9,665 nucleotides of DNA from Candidatus Limnocylindrales bacterium (GTDB taxonomy: Bacteria > Chloroflexota > Limnocylindria > Limnocylindrales > CSP1-4). Every line of letters begins with the position of its first letter. Within the stretch, counting starts at the first letter, position 1. The notes under the pieces were generated by a model that saw only the letters and a list, made by a program, of their open reading frames with translations, searched no databases and was not told the origin of the DNA. The position numbers and the translations under genes are program-made. Shown piece after piece: positions 1 to 5,383 of the stretch. The stretch is from positions 1 through 9,665 of the forward strand of contig JAUSJS010000170.1 in the NCBI GenBank assembly GCA_030647575.1, in the 5' to 3' direction.

Positions 1-162
1 GACATCGGGACTCGCCTTGACCACTGCGCTGCGGGAGGCGAGGTCGACGGTCACGTCCTCGACGCCTGGGACGGCCTCGAGCGCCTCGGTGACGTGGACG
101 ACACAGTCGTCGCAGGTCATCCCTCCGACGCCGAGATCGATAAAGATGATCGGTTGATCCAT
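1..162 (-). CDS. Heavy-metal-associated (HMA) domain protein, N-terminal part
   Basis: The leftward reading frame starts at ATG 162-160 and is still open at the window edge after 54 codons, so its C-terminus is missing. It begins MDQPIIFIDLGVGGMTCDDC and has the metal-binding loop GMTCxxC with Cys17 and Cys20, then the beta-alpha-beta pattern of HMA domains (helix VVHVTEALEAVPGV, then strand VEDVTVDL). Such domains bind soft metals such as Cu(I), Hg(II), Cd(II) or Zn(II), either as a free chaperone (CopZ or MerP type) or at the N-terminus of a P-type ATPase. The visible part cannot separate these. A purine-rich GAGGA ribosome-binding site lies 9 nt before the ATG. It is divergent from an ArsR-type repressor, which suggests metal-induced expression from the shared 106-bp gap. 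The exact metal is not inferable. Confidence 0.85.
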   Translation of the reverse strand, partial: MDQPIIFIDLGVGGMTCDDCVVHVTEALEAVPGVEDVTVDLASRSAVVKASPDV

Positions 163-199
163 GACAGTGATTCCTCATCCTGTATGTAAAGACGCCATG

Positions 200-228
200 T
201 TGCATTTGCATACGATAACTCGTATGCT
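200..228 (+). promoter_or_regulatory. Promoter and operator of the arsR-type gene
   Basis: A sigma70-like promoter can be read as TTGCAT (200-205), a 17-bp spacer, and TATGCT (223-228). Inside it lies the perfect inverted repeat GCATACGA-TAAC-TCGTATGC (208-227), which covers the spacer and most of the -10 box. ArsR/SmtB repressors bind imperfect AT-containing dyads in just this position, so this is the likely autoregulatory operator. It probably also controls the divergent HMA gene. Transcription would start near 235, which rules out candidate start codons at 161, 197 and 224 for the regulator. Confidence 0.65.
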
Positions 229-268
229 TGTTGCAGTCCAGTGGCATTCCTTACGTTCGAGGCGATCG

Positions 269-658
269 ATGACGAGCAACCTGCCCATCGCGGCGACCCG
301 GGCCGATCAGCTGTCTCGGCCCGAGGTCCTGTCGACCTTCTTCCAGGGCCTCGCCGATCCGACCCGGGTTCGGATCCTGGAGCTCCTTGCCGATCGGCCG
401 CGCACGGTCCGCGAGCTCCAGGCGGACCTGGGCCTCGCCCAGGGTCGAGTGTCCAGCCACCTCGCCTGTCTGCGCTGGTGCGGCTACGTCATCGGGACGG
501 TCGACGGCCGCTTCAATCGCTATCAGCTGGTCGACCCGCGGGTCCGCGAGATCCTCGTCGCGGCGGAATCCATCGTCCGCGAGAACGAGGATCGATTGAC
601 CTCCTGCCTGGTCCTCGGCACAGAGGGCGAGGGGCCGGCACCGGTCGAGCGGGCATGA
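269..658 (+). CDS. ArsR/SmtB-family metal-sensing repressor, CmtR-like
   Basis: This encodes a 129-aa winged-helix repressor. The N-terminal helix PEVLSTFFQGLADPTRVRILELL and the following VRELQADLGLAQGRVSSHL are the classic ArsR helix-turn-helix (about residues 19-65). Three cysteines are present: Cys67 and Cys71 in the recognition-helix segment LACLRWCGYV, and Cys113 near the C-terminus. This spacing closely matches the Cd(II)/Pb(II) site of mycobacterial CmtR (Cys57, Cys61, Cys102), so a thiolate-binding soft-metal sensor is inferred. Start ATG 269 is chosen because a GAGG lies 6 nt upstream and because in-frame starts further upstream fall inside the promoter and operator. The stop overlaps the next gene's start as ATGA, indicating translational coupling. 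Metal identity (Cd, Pb or Hg) cannot be decided from sequence. Confidence 0.88.
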   Translation: MTSNLPIAATRADQLSRPEVLSTFFQGLADPTRVRILELLADRPRTVRELQADLGLAQGRVSSHLACLRWCGYVIGTVDGRFNRYQLVDPRVREILVAAESIVRENEDRLTSCLVLGTEGEGPAPVERA

Positions 659-1032
659 ACCGGGACAGGCTCGTCACGCTCGCGGTGCCGCTGCTCGCGA
701 TCGCCTGCTGCCTTGGCCTACCGATCCTCGCATCGATCGGGGCGAGCGCAACGGTCTTGGTCCTCGGACTCGGCCTGCCGCTGGCCCTGGCCATGCTCCT
801 GGCCGTCTGGGTCGCTGCCCGGCGCCATCGGATGGTCCGACGGTCGCCCGCGCCGCACCGCCGTCCCGCCACGAGGCACGATCCTGCCTCTGACCTGTCG
901 ACCCGGGAGACACTGGCGCACACCCTGGGCGATTTCCGACGTCGTGGTCTTCTGGAATCGGCGAACCACAACGTCGTGATCCGCGGTGCCGAGCGCCTGA
1001 CCGAGATCGCCGAGGGCGATCCGACCGCCTGA
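655..1032 (+). CDS. Small two-helix membrane protein with MerT/MerF-like Cys pair and HTH-like tail
   Basis: This 125-aa protein starts at ATG 655, overlapping the regulator's TGA by 4 nt, so the two are co-translated. Residues about 6-29 and 32-55 are hydrophobic segments. The first contains the vicinal pair Cys18-Cys19 in AIACCLGLPIL, recalling the Hg(II)-relay Cys pair in the first membrane helix of MerT/MerF transporters. A basic stretch (residues 56-74) follows. The tail is unusual: residues 81-120 (LSTRETLAHTLGDFRRRGLL, then an IRGAERLTEIAEG end) read like the recognition-helix half of a Crp/FNR DNA-binding domain, with the upstream half-helix poorly preserved. The sequence shows metal-module context and a membrane topology. 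Metal import or sensing is inference. Gene-level confidence is high; functional confidence is moderate to low. Confidence 0.7.
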   Translation: MNRDRLVTLAVPLLAIACCLGLPILASIGASATVLVLGLGLPLALAMLLAVWVAARRHRMVRRSPAPHRRPATRHDPASDLSTRETLAHTLGDFRRRGLLESANHNVVIRGAERLTEIAEGDPTA

Positions 1033-1061
1033 CGGACCACGCGTCATCGGTTCGCCTGCCC

Positions 1062-1078
1062 GGGATCCCCCCGCGGGG
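1062..1078. terminator. GC-rich palindromes in a convergent gap (possible terminator)
   Basis: The 49-bp gap between the rightward membrane-protein gene and the leftward kinase gene contains two adjacent palindromes, GGGATCCC (1062-1069) and CCCCGCGGGG (1069-1078). The position between converging genes suits a bidirectional terminator, but no T-tract is present on either side, so intrinsic termination is only a guess. Confidence 0.25.
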
Positions 1079-1081
1079 CGG

Positions 1082-1612
1082 TCAACCCGACAGGCGGACA
1101 AGGCTGACCTCGTCGACCTCGACCGGATCGCGCAGGACCACCACCTGACTGAAGCCTTCGGCCTGGAGCCGGGTGCCGGGTCCGTCGACCGCGTGGCGCA
1201 GCCGGTCGAGGTGGCGCCGGACGACGAGTTCGTCGACGACCCGGCCGGTTCGAGCGGCATTGCGAGCCAGGACCGTGGCGGCCGGCAGGTCCAGCACGAT
1301 CGCAATGGCCGACAGACCGGCCGCCCTGGCTCGGGAGATCAGCTCCCGCCGCGCCGAGGGCTCCACGTTGGTGGCATCGACCACGGTCAGGCACCCCTCG
1401 GCAAGCCGCCGGGCCAGCTCGCGATGGAGTCGCCCGAAGGCCGCCCGGGTCGCACGCTGATCCGCCTCGTCCCCCGCGATCAGCGCTCGATAGCCGTCGG
1501 ACGACAGAACCTCGGACGGGTCGAAATGGCGGGCCGCGAAGGTGGTCTTGCCTGCCCCGGCGGCGCCGACCAGCACGACCAGGCTCGGGTCGGGTATCGC
1601 GACGATGGCCAC
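1082..1612 (-). CDS. Small P-loop kinase, polynucleotide-kinase-like (AAA_33 type)
   Basis: This 176-aa protein starts at GTG 1612-1610 and ends at TGA 1084-1082. Residues 16-24 (GAAGAGKTT) form the Walker A loop. SSDGYR (37-42) sits where T4 Pnkp-type kinases have their Asp/Arg substrate-binding pair. VVDATN (77-82) is the beta-strand Asp motif of this family. RNAARTGRVVDELVVRRHLDRL (117-138) resembles the arginine-rich lid. Pnkp-type kinases phosphorylate 5'-OH nucleic-acid ends, but related small kinases use other substrates, so only 'P-loop phosphotransferase, PNK-like' is supported. A GAGGA ribosome-binding site overlaps the stop codon of the upstream Rieske gene (10-nt gap), so the two are co-transcribed. 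There is no phosphatase or ligase domain, unlike full bacterial Pnkp. Confidence 0.85.
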   Translation of the reverse strand: MAIVAIPDPSLVVLVGAAGAGKTTFAARHFDPSEVLSSDGYRALIAGDEADQRATRAAFGRLHRELARRLAEGCLTVVDATNVEPSARRELISRARAAGLSAIAIVLDLPAATVLARNAARTGRVVDELVVRRHLDRLRHAVDGPGTRLQAEGFSQVVVLRDPVEVDEVSLVRLSG

Positions 1613-1622
1613 CGGACGGTCC

Positions 1623-2492
1623 TCAGGTCGCGGCGCGCCGGACCTCGTAGCCGCCGCCCTCCGCGGCCCGAAGCTCGTAGACCGGCTGGTCGTACAGCGC
1701 CGGACCCTGCGTCACCTGGCCGTTGTCCAGCCGGAATCGGGAGCCGTGCCAGGGGCACTCGATGCAACCGTCGACGATCTTGCCCTGGGGCAGCGGACCG
1801 CCCGCGTGGGCGCACACCGCATGGAGCGCGTGCACGGTAACCCCGATGCGCACGAGGACGAGGTCGTTGATCCCAGCCCGGGCCCTGGTCGGCGTCGCAA
1901 GGGGGAGCGCGGAGAGGTCGGTCAGGTCGCCGCTATCGAGTGGGATCCACTTCGTACCGGGACCTCGGAAGGCATGACGGCTGACCATGTTGCCAAACGC
2001 ATAGACGACCTCACCGCCGACAAAGGCGCCGGCTGAGACGATCAGGAATCCGACGAGCGACAGGACCACGGGGACCATCCGATCCGCCGGACCTCCGGCG
2101 CGCAGGACCAGGGAAATGACGAGGATCACCAGGGCCACGACCATCAGCGTCGAATGGAGCGTCGCCCGGACCCGCGCCGCGCCATCCGTGTCGACGTAGT
2201 CGGCGGCACCCGACAGCGCTGCCGCCAGCATGAACAGGACGGTTGCCAGCAGGGCGACGTCGGCGGCGGTCGGCTGGTTGAGGAGATCGAGAATGACCGA
2301 GACGAGCAGGGCGCCCACCGGCACGTCCGTCGACGCTGAATGGAGTGGGTGGCCGAGCCACGTCCCGCTCAGCAGGTCCTTGATCGGTCGGAACGGACGG
2401 AAGACCGCGCTCAGCCAGCGATGATTGAAGTCGCCAAGCGGTCGCGCCCAGCCGTCCTGGGCGGCCATGATGCGCGCGAGCAGTCGAGCCAT
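1623..2492 (-). CDS. DUF2231 membrane protein fused to a Rieske [2Fe-2S] domain
   Basis: This encodes a 289-aa protein. ATG 2492-2490 is chosen because a strong GGGAGGT lies about 9 nt upstream and because sequence further upstream is not protein-like. The N-terminal part has the DUF2231 signature GHPLHSASTDVPVGAL (47-62) and four hydrophobic helices (about 58-71, 79-99, 113-131, 140-160). The C-terminal Rieske domain (about 182-287) carries both cluster ligand boxes: Cys227-x-His229 (CAH) and Cys246-x-x-His249 (CPWH), with the family pattern AGGPLPQG between them. An extra Cys243 precedes the second box. It probably passes electrons at the membrane to an unknown partner. No Tat signal is visible and an even helix count puts both ends on one side, most likely cytoplasmic. 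It is the first gene of a two-gene operon with the P-loop kinase. Confidence 0.9.
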   Translation of the reverse strand: MARLLARIMAAQDGWARPLGDFNHRWLSAVFRPFRPIKDLLSGTWLGHPLHSASTDVPVGALLVSVILDLLNQPTAADVALLATVLFMLAAALSGAADYVDTDGAARVRATLHSTLMVVALVILVISLVLRAGGPADRMVPVVLSLVGFLIVSAGAFVGGEVVYAFGNMVSRHAFRGPGTKWIPLDSGDLTDLSALPLATPTRARAGINDLVLVRIGVTVHALHAVCAHAGGPLPQGKIVDGCIECPWHGSRFRLDNGQVTQGPALYDQPVYELRAAEGGGYEVRRAAT

Positions 2493-2518
2493 GCCGCGGT
2501 ACCTCCCTGCGCGGGAGT

Positions 2519-2593
2519 GTATCCACAGACCGTCCACAGCGCTGGGAAGTTCGGGGATAACTTTGGGCCTCCGGCGGCGAAGTTCGTGGACAA
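2519..2593. repeat. Cluster of DnaA-box-like 9-mers upstream of the Rieske operon
   Basis: Four sites related to the DnaA box TTATCCACA are seen: GTATCCACA (2519-2527, 8 of 9), CCGTCCACA (2530-2538, 6 of 9), TTATCCCCG on the minus strand (2560-2552, 7 of 9) and TTGTCCACG on the minus strand (2593-2585, 7 of 9). TCCACAG is directly repeated with an 11-bp period at 2522 and 2533. The cluster lies just ahead of the Rieske gene and upstream of the structured RNA candidate. It could be a DnaA-controlled promoter, a titration site, or a different repressor's repeats. No dnaA, dnaN, gidA or parAB gene is in view and no AT-rich unwinding element is visible, so a full origin is not supported. Confidence 0.35.
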
Positions 2594-2598
2594 GCGCC

Positions 2599-2627
2599 TT
2601 GTGAGGTCGGACCGCGGGCCATAGATT
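2599..2627 (+). promoter_or_regulatory. Promoter of the structured RNA candidate
   Basis: TTGTGA (2599-2604), an exactly 17-bp spacer, and TAGATT (2622-2627) form a reasonable sigma70-type promoter. It would start transcription near 2634. That coincides with the first base of the 5' strand of the long closing stem described in the next entry, and this agreement is the main reason for the call. Confidence 0.5.
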
Positions 2628-2632
2628 TCGTC

Positions 2633-2818
2633 TTGCCCGAAGGGGCAGGTGCGAACCGCCAGACCGCGCCGGGGAGTGATCCTCGGAACGGTCCCGGGAA
2701 CCAGGCTCGAAGGTCGCAAGGCTTGCGAGCGAGGAACCCGGCGGCGACCAGGGACTGCGGCTTGCCGTAGCCTCGGGATCCGTCGAATGGCCGGTACCTA
2801 CCAGTTCCTTCGGGCGCT
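2633..2818 (+). ncRNA. Putative structured small RNA, rod-shaped, 6S-like architecture
   Basis: There is no coding signal in this region. GCCCGAAGG (2635-2643) is perfectly complementary to CCTTCGGGC (2807-2815). The pairing continues inward with only three mismatches and one bulge to A2661-T2788, about 25 pairs in all. The segment inside it opens into an asymmetric bubble, in which CCGGGG/CCTCGG (2669-2686) can form a small hairpin. It then closes again with CGGTCCC (2689-2695) against GGGACTG (2751-2757). The tip is a near-perfect palindrome TCGCAAG-G-CTTGCGA (2714-2728). Closing stem, central bubble and apical stem in about 185 nt, with both ends paired, is the layout of 6S RNA, the regulator that mimics an open promoter. 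No 6S primary-sequence signature was recognised, so identity remains inference. It ends some 25 nt before the transporter's -10 box. Confidence 0.45.
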
Positions 2819-2844
2819 TTCGTGTCCGGCAGGGCCGCATCGGC

Positions 2845-2857
2845 TAGGCTTCCGCGG
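2845..2857 (+). promoter_or_regulatory. Leaderless-type -10 box of the MFS gene
   Basis: TAGGCT (2845-2850) ends 7 nt before ATG 2858. A -10 element there places the transcription start at or next to the start codon. No Shine-Dalgarno sequence is present, which agrees with a leaderless mRNA. No convincing -35 box was found. Confidence 0.5.
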
Positions 2858-4147
2858 ATGCCCGATCCCCGCCACGCGCCCTCCGGCGCCCGACTCACCC
2901 AGGACTGGCGACTCCTGGTGGCGGTCTTCTGGATCACCTCCATGGTTGAGGGCCTGGGGGTCAGCCAGATCTTCGCCCTCCTCCCCAGCTACCTGCGCGA
3001 GATGGGCGTGCCCGAGGCGGACCGGCTCGCGTTCATCGGGCTATTCAGTTCGCTGATCTTCGTCGTCGGCGCCCCGCTCGTCCCGCTGTGGGGAGCCTGG
3101 GCCGACAAGTACAGCCGCAAGGTCGTCATTGTCCGCAGCGCCATCGTCGAGGCCGTCGTCTTCGCCGGCGTCGCCCTTTCGCGCGAGCCGTGGCAGCTCG
3201 CCCTGTCGATGCTCCTGATCGGGCTCCAGCTGGGGAATACCGGGGTGATGCTGGCCGGCATCCGCGACGTAACGCCGAGGGCGCGGCTCGGGACGACGAT
3301 CGCCCTGTTCGGTGCGTCTGGCCCGATCGGGTTCGCGGTCGGACCGGTCATCGCCGGGATCCTGATCGACGGCTTCGGCTGGACGCTGCCGTGGGTCTTC
3401 GCCTCATCGGCGGCCCTGTCCGTGGGCACCGCGCTGCTGGTGGCCATCGGGTCGCGCGAGATCCGCCCGGAGGTCGTGCCGACCGGCCGGATCGTGGATC
3501 TTGCGTTCGGTGCCTTGCGCGGTGTCCTGGCCGACCCGGCCGTCCGGCGGATCTTCCTGATCTTCGGCGTCTCCTACCTGGCGACCCAGATGAGCCGCCC
3601 ATACATCCCTGTCGTCGTCGAGCACCTGGCGGGCAGCGGGCCCGGCCTCGTTTCGGCGATCGCCCTCGTGGCGGGGACGGCGGCCCTGGTCGGCGGGATT
3701 GTCTCGCCGCTCGGCGGCCTGATCGGGGACCGGATCGGATTCCAGCCGGTCCTCGTAGCGGCTCTGGGCGGTGCAGGCGTCGTCCTGCTGCTGATGCCGA
3801 TCGTGCCGTCGGTGGCCGCCCTTGCCCTCCTCGCCGTGGTCCTGGGCGCCTCGACCGCCACGGTGAGTGCCATGGTCTTCGGCCTGCTCGCCACCGAGAT
3901 CCCGGCCGAGCGGCGTTCGACGACGCTCAACCTGGTCTACCTGCCGCTCTACGCGGCCGGCATCATCGGGCCCGCCGTCGGGGCCGGCGTTGCGACGGCC
4001 GCAGGCGTGGCCGGCCCATTCGTCGTCGGTGGGGTGGTCTTCCTGCTCGGAGCCGTCGGGATCCTGGTGCGCCGAACCCGCACGCCGGACCGACCCGTCG
4101 GCGACAACGTCGTCGCGATCGGAGCAGGTTTCACGCCGGAGGGCTGA
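2858..4147 (+). CDS. Major facilitator superfamily (MFS) transporter, probable exporter
   Basis: This 429-aa protein has about twelve hydrophobic segments and the usual MFS length. Motif A is clear in the first cytoplasmic loop: GAWADKYSRKVVI (79-91, with Gly79, Asp83, Arg87, Lys88). A degenerate copy, GGLIGDRIG (286-294), lies in the second half. The pattern of a two-halved transporter and the GPIGFAVGPVIAGIL segment (155-169, motif C-like) favour a proton-driven efflux carrier, perhaps drug/H+ antiport, but the substrate cannot be read. ATG 2858 is preferred over an in-frame GTG at 2822 because a TAGGCT -10 box lies 7 nt ahead and because 2822 would lie at the end of the RNA candidate. It stands alone and converges on a membrane glycosyltransferase gene. 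Confidence 0.9.
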   Translation: MPDPRHAPSGARLTQDWRLLVAVFWITSMVEGLGVSQIFALLPSYLREMGVPEADRLAFIGLFSSLIFVVGAPLVPLWGAWADKYSRKVVIVRSAIVEAVVFAGVALSREPWQLALSMLLIGLQLGNTGVMLAGIRDVTPRARLGTTIALFGASGPIGFAVGPVIAGILIDGFGWTLPWVFASSAALSVGTALLVAIGSREIRPEVVPTGRIVDLAFGALRGVLADPAVRRIFLIFGVSYLATQMSRPYIPVVVEHLAGSGPGLVSAIALVAGTAALVGGIVSPLGGLIGDRIGFQPVLVAALGGAGVVLLLMPIVPSVAALALLAVVLGASTATVSAMVFGLLATEIPAERRSTTLNLVYLPLYAAGIIGPAVGAGVATAAGVAGPFVVGGVVFLLGAVGILVRRTRTPDRPVGDNVVAIGAGFTPEG

Positions 4148-4164
4148 CCCCGGCACGGCCCGGA

Positions 4165-4187
4165 GGTCGGCGGTGGCTTCGCCGGCC
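4165..4187. terminator. Stem-loop between convergent genes
   Basis: GGTCGGCG (4165-4172) pairs with CGCCGGCC (4180-4187), with one G-T pair and a 7-nt loop. It fills most of the 42-bp gap between the MFS stop and the leftward glycosyltransferase stop, as expected for a shared bidirectional terminator. No T-tract follows on either strand. Confidence 0.4.
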
Positions 4188-4189
4188 GG

Positions 4190-5125
4190 TCAGGGCTGAA
4201 CGTCCATGCTCCAGCGGCGAAGCGGACCCGACCCCAGGGAACGTGCCCGGTCGAGATCGGCCGGGCCGGCCGGCTTGCTCGGCTCCCGGAGGGCGACGAC
4301 CGCGAGGAGCATCGTCAGGCCGCCGTACCACAGCGCGGGGAGGGCGAGCATGCCGGCCACAGGCACCGTCCAGCGACGATCGGTGCGAGCCCCCCAGACC
4401 ACGAGCACGACCGCGAATGGCAGCCGGACGAGGAAGGGGATCGGTACCGCTGCCGAGGTTCCCTCGCGGCCGGCGAGGCGGACGAGCAGCTCCAGCCATT
4501 CGAGCCAGGCACCGGGCATCAGGGCCGCGGAAACGGCGACCACGAGCGCGGTCGCCCCGAGCGCGATCCCAAGCGAGCGCCACTCGCGCCGGACCGCGAA
4601 CCAGAGAAGCCCGATGCCGGGGGTCACCTTGGTCAAGAGGACGAATGCCCAGGCGGCCGGCCAGCGGAACCCGACGACCATCGCGACCGCGAGCAGCAAC
4701 GAGATGTTGCCCCCGGCGAGCTCGAGCGTTGCCAGCAGCACCCCGACGGCGAACAGGCGCGGCCCGGTCAGGAAGCGGATGGCGAGGAGCAGCAGGGCGG
4801 TCCAGGCACCGATGAATCCAAGCCAGGGCAGCTGGGTCAGCGGCGAGATCGCCTGGAGGAACGCCGGCGAGTAAACGTACGCCACCGGCTGCGTCCAGTC
4901 GGATAGCGCATACGGCGCGTGGAGGCTCGCCACCCAGTAGCAGAAGGCCTCCTGCCCGGTCCGGAGTTGACGTCCAAATGGCTGAGCGAGCGCGACCACC
5001 ATCAGCCATGCCCCGATCGCCACCATCCATCCGCCAAGCTGCGACGGAGTGAACGGCGTCTGGCCGAACATCGACGAGATCGAGCGCCCGCCGCGGATGG
5101 CCAGCGGAGCCGAGAGGTCGGTCAT
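4190..5125 (-). CDS. GT87/DUF2029-family polytopic membrane glycosyltransferase
   Basis: This encodes 311 aa from ATG 5125-5123. It has about eight to nine hydrophobic helices and DUF2029 landmarks: FCYWVASLHAPYAL (61-74), YVYSPAFLQAISPLTQLPW (83-101), AGGNISLLLA (137-146), and KVTPGIGLLWFAVRREWR (166-183), the lysine-proline motif of the family. Family members (GT-C fold, such as mycobacterial PimE) use polyprenyl-phosphate sugars to mannosylate lipids on the outer membrane face. The donor and acceptor here are unknown. The start is uncertain: the frame stays open to a GTG at 5290, but that extension is low-complexity and overlaps a palindrome, and no start has a strong ribosome site (GTG 5146 is another option). 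Glu59 occupies the position before CYW where an aspartate is usual. It is convergent with MFS and divergent from corA. Confidence 0.78.
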   Translation of the reverse strand: MTDLSAPLAIRGGRSISSMFGQTPFTPSQLGGWMVAIGAWLMVVALAQPFGRQLRTGQEAFCYWVASLHAPYALSDWTQPVAYVYSPAFLQAISPLTQLPWLGFIGAWTALLLLAIRFLTGPRLFAVGVLLATLELAGGNISLLLAVAMVVGFRWPAAWAFVLLTKVTPGIGLLWFAVRREWRSLGIALGATALVVAVSAALMPGAWLEWLELLVRLAGREGTSAAVPIPFLVRLPFAVVLVVWGARTDRRWTVPVAGMLALPALWYGGLTMLLAVVALREPSKPAGPADLDRARSLGSGPLRRWSMDVQP

Positions 5126-5283
5126 GATCCCGGGCGGGAAAGGCACGGAGTGGTCAAGGTCTGGTTCCTCGAGAGGCGCGACGTACGGCCGCGGTGTTGC
5201 CGGGTCCGTTCCCCCTGTCGAGCTCGGACGACCCGGTCGCCGAACGCTGTGTGTCGTTGTGCGCCGGCGCCGATGTGAGTCGA

Positions 5284-5302
5284 CGGACACCCGCGGTGTC
5301 CG
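5284..5302. promoter_or_regulatory. Perfect 8-bp palindrome in a divergent intergenic region
   Basis: CGGACACC (5284-5291), loop CGC, GGTGTCCG (5295-5302) is a perfect dyad in the 258-bp gap between the leftward glycosyltransferase and the rightward CorA gene. A minus-strand TAGAGT (5333-5328) just to its right could be a -10 box for the glycosyltransferase, which would put the dyad in its 5' leader. It may be an operator or an RNA hairpin. Apart from this dyad and the CorA -10 box, the gap shows no other recognisable element. Confidence 0.4.
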
Positions 5303-5371
5303 CGGTCAACGACGCCCGGCGGGGCTGACTCTACGGTATCGAAGCCGGAACGTCCCGCCCGTGCCGTGCCG

Positions 5372-5383
5372 TAGGATGGCGCC
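5372..5383 (+). promoter_or_regulatory. Leaderless-type -10 box of the corA gene
   Basis: TAGGAT (5372-5377) ends 6 nt before GTG 5384, so transcription would begin at or next to the start codon. There is no Shine-Dalgarno sequence between them. This matches the arrangement at the MFS and methyltransferase starts. Confidence 0.5.

Noticed and set aside
161..268. Earlier in-frame starts for the ArsR gene at 161, 197 and 224
   Set aside because: They lie within or upstream of the predicted promoter and operator and add residues with no homology to the family.
2519..2600. Full replication origin
   Set aside because: DnaA-like boxes are present but imperfect, there is no AT-rich unwinding region and no replication gene nearby. 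Kept only as a box cluster.
2633..2818. SRP RNA, tmRNA or RNase P RNA
   Set aside because: The hallmark sequences were not found: no GGAAGGAAGCA-type SRP tetraloop region, no tRNA-like end or tag reading frame, and no conserved RNase P core.
2493..2943. Upstream extension of the Rieske frame and overlapping minus-strand frames as coding sequence
   Set aside because: The residues are low-complexity and unlike the family, the good ribosome site belongs to ATG 2492, and the region has RNA-like pairing instead.
3088..4815. Long rightward frame (575 codons) overlapping the MFS and glycosyltransferase genes
   Set aside because: It is extremely Arg/Gly/Pro-rich and motif-free, and it runs through two genes with strong coding evidence in other frames.
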